From an uncultured Oscillospiraceae bacterium (lineage in GTDB: Bacteria; Bacillota; Clostridia; Oscillospirales; Ruminococcaceae): a DNA stretch of 64,000 nucleotides. Location of the stretch: positions 124,001 through 188,000 of the forward strand of contig CAKSPD010000001.1 of assembly GCA_934481385.1 (NCBI GenBank), read 5' to 3'. The notes beneath the pieces were generated by a model that ran no database searches, was not told the DNA's origin, and saw only the letters and a program-made list of their open reading frames with translations. This document shows, one piece after another, positions 31,463 through 40,261 of this stretch. Numbering within the stretch: position 1 is the stretch's first letter; each line of letters opens with the position of its first letter. Both the position numbers and the translations under genes were made by a program.

Positions 31463-31729
31463 ATGACTGAAATAATTATTGCACTGATAACAGGTGTATG
31501 TTCTGTAATAGGAGTTATTGTAACTACTTCAGCAAGCAACAGGAAATTACAGCATCAGCTTGAAATAAATCAGGCTGTTGTAAATATAAAGCTTGAGGGA
31601 CTAACTGAAGAAGTAAGAAAACACAATAATTTCACTGTCCGTGTGCCGATTCTTGAAGAACAGGTTTCATCTCTTAACCGTGAAATCAAAGAACTTAAAC
31701 ACAGAATTGAGGTACTTGAAAATGCTTAA
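31463..31729 (+). CDS. XhlA-like lysis accessory protein, second copy
   Basis: The 88-residue product is nearly identical in sequence to the prophage copy at 82-348 (N-terminal membrane segment, C-terminal coiled coil). It lies outside the attachment site on the opposite strand, with an AGGAGG site and a TATAAT box about 20 bases upstream. It starts a compact three-gene lysis unit and overlaps the next gene. Confidence 0.75.
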   Translation: MTEIIIALITGVCSVIGVIVTTSASNRKLQHQLEINQAVVNIKLEGLTEEVRKHNNFTVRVPILEEQVSSLNREIKELKHRIEVLENA

Positions 31730-31916
31730 AAATATTGCAAAGCTGATTGATGTCAAGTCAATTGTAACGCTTATTCTGACGGCTGTGTTTGCTGTTTTAT
31801 CTTTAACCGATAAAATATCTCCTGAACAGTTTCAAACCGTTTTTACGGTTGTTATAAGTTTCTATTTCGGCACTCAGTATCAGAAAAACAAGGAGGAAAA
31901 TTCAGATGAAAAATAA
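31722..31916 (+). CDS. holin-like membrane protein, second copy
   Basis: A 64-residue protein with a hydrophobic segment (about 13-28), a Gln/Phe-rich second segment (about 37-50) and a charged tail (KNKEENSDEK). It starts inside the end of the XhlA-like gene and overlaps the lysin gene by eleven bases. The start MLKN matches the truncated prophage copy at position 1-89. Confidence 0.7.
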   Translation: MLKNIAKLIDVKSIVTLILTAVFAVLSLTDKISPEQFQTVFTVVISFYFGTQYQKNKEENSDEK

Positions 31917-32559
31917 AATCATAGCTCTTGCAATTGAACAGCTTGGAAATAATTATATTAAATATTGTAACGATATGGGATATTCTTACAGAATTGAATG
32001 GTGTGTCTGTTTTATATCGTGGCTTGCCAAAAAACTTGACATTACAAACATAATTCCGGTAGATATATCCTGCAACAGCCAGATAAAGAAGTTTAAAGCT
32101 CTTGGCGTATGGCATACTGACAGTAATATCCAATCAGGCGATATACTTTACTATGACTGGGATAATTCGGGTGACGCTGACCACGTTGGAATTGTTGAAA
32201 AAGCAAATAACAGTCTTTTAACAGTTATAGAAGGTAATAACGGAAATTACCCTGATGACAAAGTCCGCAGACGTGAAATAGACTCTGAAAGCTCTCTGAT
32301 TTTCGGCTATGCAAGACCTGATTATTCTAAACTCAAAAATAACATATCTTTTCCGTTGCTTCGTAAAAATGATGCTGGAACTTATGTAAAAATTCTTCAG
32401 GCTTTTCTGACTGCTTATAGATATAATATCGGAAATTACGGAATTGACGGTGAATTTGGTTCTGATACTGAATCGGCAGTAAAACAGTTTCAGAAAAATT
32501 CTGAAATTGAAGTTGACGGAATTGTCGGAGAAGATACCTGGAACAAACTTTTCAAATAA
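31906..32559 (+). CDS. endolysin, CHAP domain plus peptidoglycan-binding domain
   Basis: A 217-residue enzyme. Residues 1-145 form a CHAP-type amidase/peptidase with catalytic C33 (EWCVCFISWL) and H93 (GDADHVGIV). Residues 150-217 form a PG_binding_1 domain (RKNDAGTYVKILQAFL, DGIVGEDTWNKL). No signal peptide, so it needs the holin. The intact frame, its own promoter region and a terminator suggest that it is still functional. Confidence 0.85.
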   Translation: MKNKIIALAIEQLGNNYIKYCNDMGYSYRIEWCVCFISWLAKKLDITNIIPVDISCNSQIKKFKALGVWHTDSNIQSGDILYYDWDNSGDADHVGIVEKANNSLLTVIEGNNGNYPDDKVRRREIDSESSLIFGYARPDYSKLKNNISFPLLRKNDAGTYVKILQAFLTAYRYNIGNYGIDGEFGSDTESAVKQFQKNSEIEVDGIVGEDTWNKLFK

Positions 32560-32567
32560 AAATGATG

Positions 32568-32600
32568 AACACAGTACTCAATAAATACTGTGTTTTTTTG
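32568..32600 (+). terminator. terminator after lysis cassette
   Basis: A 9-bp stem AACACAGTA/TACTGTGTT (nine-base loop) followed by seven T residues on the plus strand. Confidence 0.75.
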
Positions 32601-32603
32601 CAT

Positions 32604-33287
32604 TCAGAATGGCGTTGTTTCATACATCTTTCTAAGCTTTTCAAGAGCCTTTTTTTCTATTCTTGAAACATATGAACGTGAAATATCAAGTATTTCTGCT
32701 ACTTCATTCTGTGTGCGTGGAATTGTTCCGTAAAGTCCGTAACGCATTACTATTATTTTTTTCTCACGGTTTGTAAGACATTCTTCAACAAAACGCATAA
32801 GCTGTTCAGAATAAATCATAAGGTCAACCTGCTTATTTATATCGTTTCCGTCGTCCATAAGGTCAATTAATGTGAGAGTATTTCCGTCCTTGTCAGTTTC
32901 AATCGGTTCGTTTATATATACATCTCCTGCCGATTTTTTAGCTGTGCGGAAATTCATCAATATTTCATTTTCTATGCATCTGCTTGCATAAGTTGCAAAT
33001 TTTGCTCCTTTTTTATAATCAAATGTGGAAACACTTTTTATAAGACCTATTGTTCCTATTGATATAAGCTCCTCCTGTTCCTGCGGAAGCGGATTGTATT
33101 TCTTTACTATATGTGCAACAAGCCGGAGATTATGTTCAATAAGTTTATCTTTTGCTTTTTTATCTCCCTTAGACATCAGTTCAAAATATTTTTCCTCATC
33201 TTTTCTTGAAAGAGGTTTCGGAAAAATTCCCATATTATCAACGTGAAGTGCAAAAAGTATGATTTTGCTGAGAAGTTCTAAAAGCAT
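32604..33287 (-). CDS. sigK: RNA polymerase sporulation sigma factor SigK
   Basis: A 227-residue sigma-70 family protein: a hydrophobic pro-sequence (residues 1-18), then region 2 (EHNLRLVAHIVKKY, ATYASRCIENEILM) and region 4 (EVAEILDISRSYVSRIEKKALEKL). Order and length match the mother-cell factor sigma-K, which is normally cleaved at the pro-sequence and directs late spore coat genes. The gene is uninterrupted. A TAT-rich stretch upstream may be its promoter. Confidence 0.9.
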   Translation of the reverse strand: MLLELLSKIILFALHVDNMGIFPKPLSRKDEEKYFELMSKGDKKAKDKLIEHNLRLVAHIVKKYNPLPQEQEELISIGTIGLIKSVSTFDYKKGAKFATYASRCIENEILMNFRTAKKSAGDVYINEPIETDKDGNTLTLIDLMDDGNDINKQVDLMIYSEQLMRFVEECLTNREKKIIVMRYGLYGTIPRTQNEVAEILDISRSYVSRIEKKALEKLRKMYETTPF

Positions 33288-33361
33288 ATTATCTCCCCTT
33301 TTTTAATATATATTAATATATATTGCAACATAGTTGTACATAATTCGGAAAAATAAAAAAA

Positions 33362-33385
33362 GCAGACATTTTTTATAATGTCTGC
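33362..33385 (-). terminator. terminator after pnuC
   Basis: Stem GCAGACATT/AATGTCTGC (33362-33370 with 33377-33385) with a following T-rich run on the minus strand; it overlaps the pnuC stop. Confidence 0.7.
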
Positions 33386-34041
33386 CTTCCGGACTGTCTT
33401 TTTTTCATTCCTGCCCAGCTTATAAATCCGTATACATCATTGATAAGGAATACTGAAAAGCATATTATCATTGACGGTTTTCCGGCAATTGCCCAGAGCA
33501 TAATAAGAACTATATCATTAAGGGAATATCCTATGGCATAATACTCACTTCTTCTCATTGTAAGATATACAGCTATAAAGCTTGTGAATACTGAAACTGT
33601 ACTAAGTATAATCTGCGATGTGTTGAAGAAATCAAGGATAAAGTAAAATCCGAATGTTACTGCTAATGCAAGAACACCTAAAAATACATATTCCTTCAAT
33701 GCAAGATGATTTATCTTTACTTCACTTTTTCCGTCTTCAAATGGATTTTTAAGCCATGTAATTACTGATACAACGGCTATCGGTGCAGTCATTCCGAGAT
33801 ATGTTGCCATTTCACCGTAGTATCTCGATTTGAACGAAATAATGGCATATATAATGCTGAAAATGACTGTAAGCATCTGACCTGCAACGTTTCCTTTTGC
33901 ATTTAAAATAAGCGATGTTGCACCTATGAGCGATACAGCAAGTACCGGATAATTTTCATTGTCAAATACAAAAAATGAGATTGTAATGAAAATTACAGAT
34001 AAGCTCCAGACTAAGATTTCAGTCAGTGAAAAATACTTCAA
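33373..34041 (-). CDS. pnuC: nicotinamide riboside transporter PnuC
   Basis: A 222-residue membrane protein with about seven hydrophobic segments and PnuC-type motifs (YYGEMATYLG, WLKNPFE, YYAIGYSLNDIVLIMLW). PnuC imports nicotinamide riboside for NAD synthesis by facilitated diffusion. It starts at TTG with AGGAGG upstream, and has a promoter at 34072-34100. The leader is about 25 bases, too short for a riboswitch. Confidence 0.85.
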   Translation of the reverse strand: MKYFSLTEILVWSLSVIFITISFFVFDNENYPVLAVSLIGATSLILNAKGNVAGQMLTVIFSIIYAIISFKSRYYGEMATYLGMTAPIAVVSVITWLKNPFEDGKSEVKINHLALKEYVFLGVLALAVTFGFYFILDFFNTSQIILSTVSVFTSFIAVYLTMRRSEYYAIGYSLNDIVLIMLWAIAGKPSMIICFSVFLINDVYGFISWAGMKKRQSGRQTL

Positions 34042-34071
34042 GAAAAAACCTCCTAAAAAATTACTATCAGT

Positions 34072-34100
34072 ATTGTATCACGCTAAAAAATCTTTGTCAA
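34072..34100 (-). promoter_or_regulatory. pnuC promoter, TTGACA-17-TACAAT
   Basis: The minus-strand -35 (34095-34100) and -10 (34072-34077) boxes have 17-bp spacing and lie about 30 bases before the start codon. Confidence 0.75.
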
Positions 34101-34107
34101 GCCCTTT

Positions 34108-34893
34108 TTAATCCTTGCGAACTATTACCACCTGAGTAGCTGTGGTGTAGGGGTCTGAAAAATCAACAATTTTAAGTCTTTCGTCTGTAACAGTTATTCC
34201 TGCAACGCCTACATCTGTATCTCCTTTTACAACATCACTGAGTACAAGGTCAAAATCTGTATCAATAACAACAAGCTCCATATTTATTTTATGACAGACA
34301 GCTTTCATCATATCAACATCAAAGCCAACTACTTCATCATCACTTATAAATTCATACGGAGGGAATGTTGCACTTGTTGCCATTACAAGTTTTCCGCCTG
34401 TGGGAGCATCGTGATACTGAAAATCATACGGTTTTTTTACGGCATTTTTTCCCGTCCAGTTTTCTTTCAGGGCATCAAGAGTTCCGTCATCACGAAGTTC
34501 ACAAAGAGCATTGTTTATTTTTTCTTCAAGCTCAGTATTTCCCTTTTTTACGGCAATTGCGTACTGTTCTTCTGAAAAGGTTTCATCAAGAATCTTAACG
34601 CCTTTATTTTCTGAAACATATACATTTGCAGGGTCACTGTCAACTATAACAGCATCAAGAGTTCCGTCCGAAAGTTCTTTTACGGCGTCTGAACCGTCAA
34701 AATAGCGTTTTACTTCAGCATTGTTTATATCAGAAGCATATGTATCACTGACAGTATCAAGCTGTACTCCTATGGTTTTTCCGTCTAAATCTGCTATTGA
34801 ATTTACTGTATTTTTTCCGGCACAGCCTGAAGCAAATATTGAAAAAACTGTACACAATAATGAAAGTGATATAATTGTTTTAGAATGTTTCAT
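34108..34893 (-). CDS. amino acid ABC transporter substrate-binding lipoprotein, circularly permuted
   Basis: A 261-residue lipoprotein (ASGC lipobox, C24). The order of the two halves is reversed compared with normal SBP_bac_3 proteins: residues 31-147 are the usual C-terminal half (IADLDGKTIGVQ ... DGTLDALKENW) and residues 168-261 are the usual N-terminal half (KLVMATSATFPPYEF ... VDFSDPYTTATQVVIVRKD). The linker is about residues 148-167. No permease or ATPase gene lies beside it. Normal function would be to bind polar amino acids for import. Start MKHSKTII has a GGAGGG site. Confidence 0.8.
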   Translation of the reverse strand: MKHSKTIISLSLLCTVFSIFASGCAGKNTVNSIADLDGKTIGVQLDTVSDTYASDINNAEVKRYFDGSDAVKELSDGTLDAVIVDSDPANVYVSENKGVKILDETFSEEQYAIAVKKGNTELEEKINNALCELRDDGTLDALKENWTGKNAVKKPYDFQYHDAPTGGKLVMATSATFPPYEFISDDEVVGFDVDMMKAVCHKINMELVVIDTDFDLVLSDVVKGDTDVGVAGITVTDERLKIVDFSDPYTTATQVVIVRKD

Positions 34894-34923
34894 AGATTTG
34901 CCCTCCTTTAAAGCGGTAAAGAT

Positions 34924-34952
34924 ATTATATCATATTTTATAATTTATGTCAA
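34924..34952 (-). promoter_or_regulatory. promoter of binding-protein gene, TTGACA-17-TATAAT
   Basis: A perfect consensus on the minus strand (-35 34947-34952, -10 34924-34929), about 30 bases before the start. Confidence 0.8.
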
Positions 34953-35030
34953 CTATATTGATATATAATTGTAACAATGCACAAATTCGACACTTTAATT
35001 TCTACGCAATCAATTATAATCCAAAAGCTG

Positions 35031-35058
35031 TTGATTTTTATTGCGTTTGTGATATAAT
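35031..35058 (+). promoter_or_regulatory. promoter of nucleotidyltransferase gene
   Basis: TTGATT (35031-35036), 16-bp spacer, TATAAT (35053-35058) preceded by TGA, an extended -10. Confidence 0.65.
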
Positions 35059-35081
35059 TATAATAAAGGAGTGTGATTTTT

Positions 35082-35834
35082 TTGAAAAAAATTATTGCTG
35101 AAAAGCTTGTTGAAATTGAAAGAACACAGAATGTCAGGATAATTCACGCTGTTGAATCAGGAAGCCGTGCGTGGGGTTTTGCCTCTCCTGACAGTGACTA
35201 TGATGTAAGATTTATATATGTGCGTCCTCTTGAATACTATCTAAGACTTGAGCAGACCCGTGATGTTATCGAATATCAGCTTGATGAAACTCTTGATATA
35301 AACGGCTGGGATTTGCAGAAAGCTTTAAGACTTCTTTATAAATCCAATCCTACTATCTTTGAATGGAACAATTCCCCTGTTATATATAAAACTTCTCCCG
35401 AATGGCAGAGAGTAAACAATATTATAAATAATTACTATAATTCAAAACATGGAGTTTACCATTATTTAAGTATGGCAAAGTCAAATTATCGTGAATATCT
35501 TAAAACTGATATTGTAAAACTTAAAAAATATTTCTATGTAATACGCCCTGTTCTTGCTTGTAAATGGATTATTGATAAAAATTCTCCTCCGCCTATGCTC
35601 TTTTCAGAACTTTGTGATGCACAGCTTGAACCTTATATGAAACCATATATAGACAAGCTCCTGAATCTGAAAATAAACGCTCCTGAAATTTCAAAGGGCA
35701 AACGCATTGATGAAATAAATAATTATATTGAGTCAAATATAGACAAACTTGAAAGAACTATTTCTGATATGCCTGAAAGTAAATGCAACGACTGGAAAGC
35801 TCTTGATGAAATATTCAGAAGCTTTCTTATATAA
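35082..35834 (+). CDS. nucleotidyltransferase, YcgL/RlaP-like (DNA polymerase beta superfamily)
   Basis: A 250-residue protein. The active-site signature GSRAWGFASPDSDYDVRFIY (about residues 26-45) has the GS and DxD of the polymerase-beta superfamily, and the GSRAWGF start is typical of the YcgL/RlaP group. RlaP-type proteins are linked to RNA repair, but the substrate here is unknown. I use TTG at 35082 with AAGGAG ten bases upstream; GTG at 35073 is too close to it. Confidence 0.75.
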   Translation: MKKIIAEKLVEIERTQNVRIIHAVESGSRAWGFASPDSDYDVRFIYVRPLEYYLRLEQTRDVIEYQLDETLDINGWDLQKALRLLYKSNPTIFEWNNSPVIYKTSPEWQRVNNIINNYYNSKHGVYHYLSMAKSNYREYLKTDIVKLKKYFYVIRPVLACKWIIDKNSPPPMLFSELCDAQLEPYMKPYIDKLLNLKINAPEISKGKRIDEINNYIESNIDKLERTISDMPESKCNDWKALDEIFRSFLI

Positions 35835-35847
35835 AGGAGATTAACAT

Positions 35848-38034
35848 ATGAAAAAATTCAAAAAAAGTATTGCTGTTCTTACTGTCGGAATGATTACTGC
35901 ACTTCTCTTTACAGGCTGTAAGGATTCAGGAAAAGACAGTTCAGATGATTTTTCAGTTTCAGAAAGCCAGACTGAAATTATCACCGAAAATAATGTTACA
36001 ACTGCACCTGCTGAACTGACAACTGCTGAAACAACAACTGTAACTACTGTTCCTCCTCATGTGAGTCCTGTTGAAACTGTTTCATATTCAATGGCAAATG
36101 AAAAAGGTCAGATTAATGAAATTCTCAACTATGACAAGAATAAAACATACAAGGCAAAACTTTCTGAACTTGCTGACAAGGAAGATAAAATAGATTCTTT
36201 CACCTTTGTTATATATTCAGAGGACGGTGTTTCTGATATTGGAAGTTTTACCGGTGCTTTCGGAATTTCCGTAAAAGAGGACTGCCCCTCTGCTACTGAT
36301 AACTGCTGGTATCAGTCGGAAGATGTTGAAATTTCTGTAAACGGTGCTTATGCCGAAATAAAATGGACTGTTCCTGCCGAAATCAGAGATTACATAAATA
36401 TTGATGACAAAAGCTTTATTCAGCTCGGTTACTGGTGGGGCGGTGTTCAGTCAATCCGCCTTGAAAGTATTATTTGCAGTTACTCCAAAACAGCAGAAAT
36501 TCCTGTTGACAGCACAAATACTGTTGATATTGGAAAGAGTTTAAGCTATAAGAGCGAATCAGACAAGACTCTGAAAATTCCTGTTGAAAAACTTATAGGC
36601 GACAATGAAGTTCCGCAGTATTTTGAGCTTAATATTGAAAGTTCAGAGCCTATGAAAAAGATGTCAGGTGCTTTCGGAATTTCTGTTGATGAGGATTGCC
36701 CTTCTGCTACTGATGACCACTGGTATCAGTCAAGAAATTTTGCTTTGCTTACTGATTCTGCAAATGCTGTTCTTTACTGGAAAGTTCCTGATGATATTAA
36801 AAACTATATTTCAGACAACGGCGATTTTATGCTCGGATTCTGGTGGAGTGAGGCTGAAAGCATTACACTTAAAAGCATTACTGTAAAATCAAGCCTTAAA
36901 GCTGTAAATACAAATGCTGATAATTCAGGTTCTCCTGAGGGAAATATCACAAACAATGAAAAACCGAAAAATGTTGGTATTCCTGAGGGTACTGCTATGC
37001 ACGATATAACATCTCAGCAGATTGTTGATGATATGCGTATAGGCTGGAATCTCGGAAATTCCCTTGACTGCTATGACAAGGAAAAAGACCTTTCTGCTAC
37101 AAATGCCGAAATATACTGGGGAAATCCTGCTGTAACAAAGCAGACTATCGATACTGTAAAACAGGCCGGTTTCAATGCTGTGCGTATTCCTGTATCGTGG
37201 ACTAACCATATACAAGATGACGGAACTATTGACCCTGAATGGATTAAAAGAGTAAATGAAGTTGTTGACTATGTTATTGACAATGATATGTATGCAATTA
37301 TAAATATTCATCATGATGACTATACATGGCTCAATCCGACAAAGACTGATGAACAGGCTGTTACTGAAAAATTTACAAAGATATGGCAACAGATTTCCGA
37401 AAGATTCAAAAACTATGACTATCATCTTCTGTTTGAGGGTATGAACGAACCGAGAGTTGTAGGTTCTCAGAATGAATGGCTGGGCGGTACTCCTGAAGAA
37501 CGTGAAGTTATAAATGACCTCTTTGATGTATTTGTAAAAACTGTAAGAAATTCAGGCGGAAACAATGCTGACAGACATCTTATTATCACTTCTCACGCTG
37601 CATCAATAACTGCTGATGCTGTTCAGGCTGTTAAAATTCCTGATGATGACAAAATTATTGTATCCATTCACTACTACTCACCATGGGATTTTTCTGACCC
37701 TGATGATGATTCACCTGAATCTGCTGAATGGGGTACTGATTCAGACAAGCTTGAACTTGATAAAGGTTTCGACCTCCTTAAAAATACTTTTATAGATAAG
37801 GGTGTTCCGGTAATTATCGGTGAATTCGGTTCTGTGAACAAAAACAATTACGCTGAAAGAACAGGTTATACCGAATATTATATAGATTCCGCTAAAAAGC
37901 GTGGCATTACCTGTTTTATGTGGGACGAAGGCTCTAAGAAAAATTTCGGTATGCTCAACAGAAACGATTTGACGTGGTACTTCCCTGATATTGTTGAGGA
38001 CGCTGTAAAAGCTGTTGATTCAGAAGAAAACTGA
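35848..38034 (+). CDS. GH5 endoglucanase lipoprotein with tandem CBM-like modules
   Basis: A 728-residue surface lipoprotein. It has a lipobox LFTGC (C24), a Thr/Glu linker (about 50-75), two homologous Trp-rich modules (about 85-205 and 225-350, each with GAFGISV..DCPSATD..WYQS) and a GH5 catalytic domain (about 385-720, subfamily-4 type) with catalytic acid E534 (MNEP) and nucleophile E659 (GEFG). It cleaves beta-glucan or cellulose at the cell surface. No dockerin, unlike the xylanase. The CBM-like modules match no family I can name for certain. Confidence 0.85.
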   Translation: MKKFKKSIAVLTVGMITALLFTGCKDSGKDSSDDFSVSESQTEIITENNVTTAPAELTTAETTTVTTVPPHVSPVETVSYSMANEKGQINEILNYDKNKTYKAKLSELADKEDKIDSFTFVIYSEDGVSDIGSFTGAFGISVKEDCPSATDNCWYQSEDVEISVNGAYAEIKWTVPAEIRDYINIDDKSFIQLGYWWGGVQSIRLESIICSYSKTAEIPVDSTNTVDIGKSLSYKSESDKTLKIPVEKLIGDNEVPQYFELNIESSEPMKKMSGAFGISVDEDCPSATDDHWYQSRNFALLTDSANAVLYWKVPDDIKNYISDNGDFMLGFWWSEAESITLKSITVKSSLKAVNTNADNSGSPEGNITNNEKPKNVGIPEGTAMHDITSQQIVDDMRIGWNLGNSLDCYDKEKDLSATNAEIYWGNPAVTKQTIDTVKQAGFNAVRIPVSWTNHIQDDGTIDPEWIKRVNEVVDYVIDNDMYAIINIHHDDYTWLNPTKTDEQAVTEKFTKIWQQISERFKNYDYHLLFEGMNEPRVVGSQNEWLGGTPEEREVINDLFDVFVKTVRNSGGNNADRHLIITSHAASITADAVQAVKIPDDDKIIVSIHYYSPWDFSDPDDDSPESAEWGTDSDKLELDKGFDLLKNTFIDKGVPVIIGEFGSVNKNNYAERTGYTEYYIDSAKKRGITCFMWDEGSKKNFGMLNRNDLTWYFPDIVEDAVKAVDSEEN

Positions 38035-38102
38035 CATAACAATTAAACAGATTACGGCATAAAATATAGAGAGAATATATATTCTCGGAAAGGGTGATTT
38101 TT

Positions 38103-38840
38103 ATGCCGAAAATCTTTTTAAGTCCCTCTACTCAGGAATGGAATCAGTATGCAACAGAGGGAAATGAAGAATTATATATGAATCTTATCGCTGACCGTAT
38201 GGAACCTTATCTGCGTTCAAGCGGTATAACCTATGTGAGAAACAAACCGTCAAAAAATGTTGCGGGTGCTATAAGCGATTCCAATTCTGCTTATTATGAC
38301 GTTCATCTTGCACTTCATTCAAATGCTGCTCCTGAAAATCTTGCCGGAAAATTAAGGGGTGTTGATATATACTTTGCCCCGAAAAGTCAGGACAGCGAAC
38401 GCCTTGCAACCATAATTGCAAACAATATGAAAAGAATTTATCCTCTGCCCGATAAGGTAAATGCTGTTCCGACAACAAACCTCGGTGAAGTTTTAAGAAC
38501 AAGAGCTGTTGCTGTTCTCTGCGAACTGGGCTATCACGACAACTATTATGATGAAGCGTGGATTAAAAGAAATCTCAATGAGATTGCAAAAAATATTGTT
38601 CAGTCCCTCTGCGATTACTTCGGTATTCCGTTTGTAAATGCAGGGCCTGTTCTCCACGGCGTTGTTGTTACGGACGGTTCAAACCTCAATATAAGAAGTT
38701 ATCCTTCAACTGACAGCAGTATAATCGGTTCAATTCCAAACAATGCTGATGTCACAATTTATGGTTCTGTAAACGGCTGGTACGTTATTTTTTACAACGG
38801 AATTACAGGATATGCAAGCAGTGATTTTATAGTTATATAA
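38103..38840 (+). CDS. N-acetylmuramoyl-L-alanine amidase (Amidase_3) with SH3b domain
   Basis: A 245-residue cell-wall amidase. Residues 1-180 match Amidase_3 (LALHSNAAPENLAGKLRG, catalytic-type ELGYHDNYYDEAW) and 185-245 an SH3b domain (DGSNLNIRSYPSTDSSIIGS, GITGYASSDFIVI). There is no signal peptide, so export or a cytoplasmic or recycling role is unclear. The ATG at 38103 has AAAGGG upstream; the frame upstream at 38094 begins in its ribosome site. Confidence 0.75.
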   Translation: MPKIFLSPSTQEWNQYATEGNEELYMNLIADRMEPYLRSSGITYVRNKPSKNVAGAISDSNSAYYDVHLALHSNAAPENLAGKLRGVDIYFAPKSQDSERLATIIANNMKRIYPLPDKVNAVPTTNLGEVLRTRAVAVLCELGYHDNYYDEAWIKRNLNEIAKNIVQSLCDYFGIPFVNAGPVLHGVVVTDGSNLNIRSYPSTDSSIIGSIPNNADVTIYGSVNGWYVIFYNGITGYASSDFIVI

Positions 38841-38844
38841 AAAA

Positions 38845-38870
38845 AAGGCGGTCATATTTATGACCGCCTT
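38845..38870. terminator. bidirectional terminator
   Basis: An 11-bp GC-rich stem AAGGCGGTCAT/ATGACCGCCTT with A- and T-runs on the two sides, between the amidase gene and the convergent UPF0210 gene. Confidence 0.75.
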
Positions 38871-38877
38871 ATATAAA

Positions 38878-40236
38878 TCAGTTTTTAATACTGTGCATAG
38901 GTGCAGGAAGTCTTCCTCCACGACTTATGAACTTTTCTGCTGATTTGTTATTGACAGGCATAACAGGCCCGCTTCCGAGAAGTCCGCCAAATTCAAGCAT
39001 ATCGCCTTCTTTTTTGTTTATGGCAGGAATAAGTCTTACGGCAGTTGTCTTGTTGTTTACCATTCCTATTGCAGCTTCATCAGCTATAATTGCAGAAATT
39101 GTTGAAGGTGTAATATCTCCCGGAACAGCTATCATATCAAGACCTACTGAGCATACAGCAGTCATAGCTTCAAGCTTTTCAAGTTTTAATGTTCCGTCAA
39201 CAGCAGCATCAATCATTCCTGCGTCCTCTGATACAGGAATAAATGCTCCTGAAAGTCCGCCTATATGAGATGATGCCATTACACCACCTTTTTTAACTGC
39301 ATCATTAAGAAGTGCAAGTGCAGCAGTTGTTCCATGAGTTCCGCATGTTTCAAGTCCCATTTCTTCAAGGATATGTGCAACACTGTCACCTACGGCAGGA
39401 GTCGGGGCAAGTGACAAATCGACAATTCCGAAAGGAACTCCGAGCATTTCAGATGCCTTTGAACCTACGAGCTGTCCCATTCTTGTAATCTTGAACGCTG
39501 TCTTTTTGATTATATTTGCTAATTCATCAATAGATGCATCAGGATATTTTGAAATTGCAGAACGTACTACGCCCGGGCCTGATACTCCGACATTTATAAC
39601 GCAGTCAGGTTCTCCGACACCGTGGAAAGCACCTGCCATAAAAGGATTATCCTCGGGAGCGTTGCAGAATACAACGAGCTTTGCAGGAGCTATGCAGTTG
39701 CGGTCAGCAGTCATTACAGCGGATTCCTTTATAATTTCACCCATAAGCTTTACAGCGTCCATATTTATACCTGTTCTTGTTGAACCGACATTTACTGATG
39801 AACAGATATTTTCAGTAACGGAAAGAGCCTCCGGAATGGATTTTATAAGTTCAATATCTCCGGCACTGAATCCTTTCTGAACAAGTGCAGAATATCCGCC
39901 TATAAAGTTTACTCCGCATTTATCGGCAGCTTTCTGGAGTGCAAGAGCGAATTTAACAGGGCTTTCACCTTTGCAGGCAGCAGCAAGCATTGCTATCGGA
40001 GTTACAGCAATTCTTTTATGAATTATCGGGATTCCGTATTCCTTTTCTATCTTGTTTCCGACTGATACAAGATTTTCAGCTTTTGAAGTAATCTTGCTGT
40101 AAACCTTTTCACAGGCTTTGTCAATATCGGGGTCTATACAGTCAAGGAGCGAAATTCCCATTGTAATTGTTCTGATGTCAAGACATTCGTCCTGAATCAT
40201 TCTTATTGTTTCGAGAATATCGTATTTATTCAGCAT
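38878..40236 (-). CDS. UPF0210 / DUF711 family protein
   Basis: A 452-residue protein of the PFL-like UPF0210 family (starts [30 protein letters not shown]; contains FNAP- and [21 protein letters not shown] conserved runs). The biochemical role is unknown; it is nearly always next to an ACT-domain protein as here. Together they are thought to form a metabolite-responsive pair. Confidence 0.85.
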   Translation of the reverse strand: MLNKYDILETIRMIQDECLDIRTITMGISLLDCIDPDIDKACEKVYSKITSKAENLVSVGNKIEKEYGIPIIHKRIAVTPIAMLAAACKGESPVKFALALQKAADKCGVNFIGGYSALVQKGFSAGDIELIKSIPEALSVTENICSSVNVGSTRTGINMDAVKLMGEIIKESAVMTADRNCIAPAKLVVFCNAPEDNPFMAGAFHGVGEPDCVINVGVSGPGVVRSAISKYPDASIDELANIIKKTAFKITRMGQLVGSKASEMLGVPFGIVDLSLAPTPAVGDSVAHILEEMGLETCGTHGTTAALALLNDAVKKGGVMASSHIGGLSGAFIPVSEDAGMIDAAVDGTLKLEKLEAMTAVCSVGLDMIAVPGDITPSTISAIIADEAAIGMVNNKTTAVRLIPAINKKEGDMLEFGGLLGSGPVMPVNNKSAEKFISRGGRLPAPMHSIKN

Positions 40237-40261
40237 TTTTTAAAAAGTCCTTTCGGTGTAT

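Noticed and set aside
32604..33287. Prophage as a skin-like element interrupting sigK
   Set aside because: The sigK frame is complete and the attachment site is in a tRNA-Gln fragment 1.3 kb away.
34042..34072. NAD-sensing riboswitch upstream of pnuC
   Set aside because: Promoter spacing leaves a leader of only about 25-30 bases, which is too short.
36925..37425. Minus-strand frame of 166 residues in the GH5 gene
   Set aside because: It is antisense to a clear catalytic domain and has no start context.
38927..39880. Two plus-strand frames (113 and 129 residues) across UPF0210
   Set aside because: Both are antisense to a conserved gene and have no ribosome sites.
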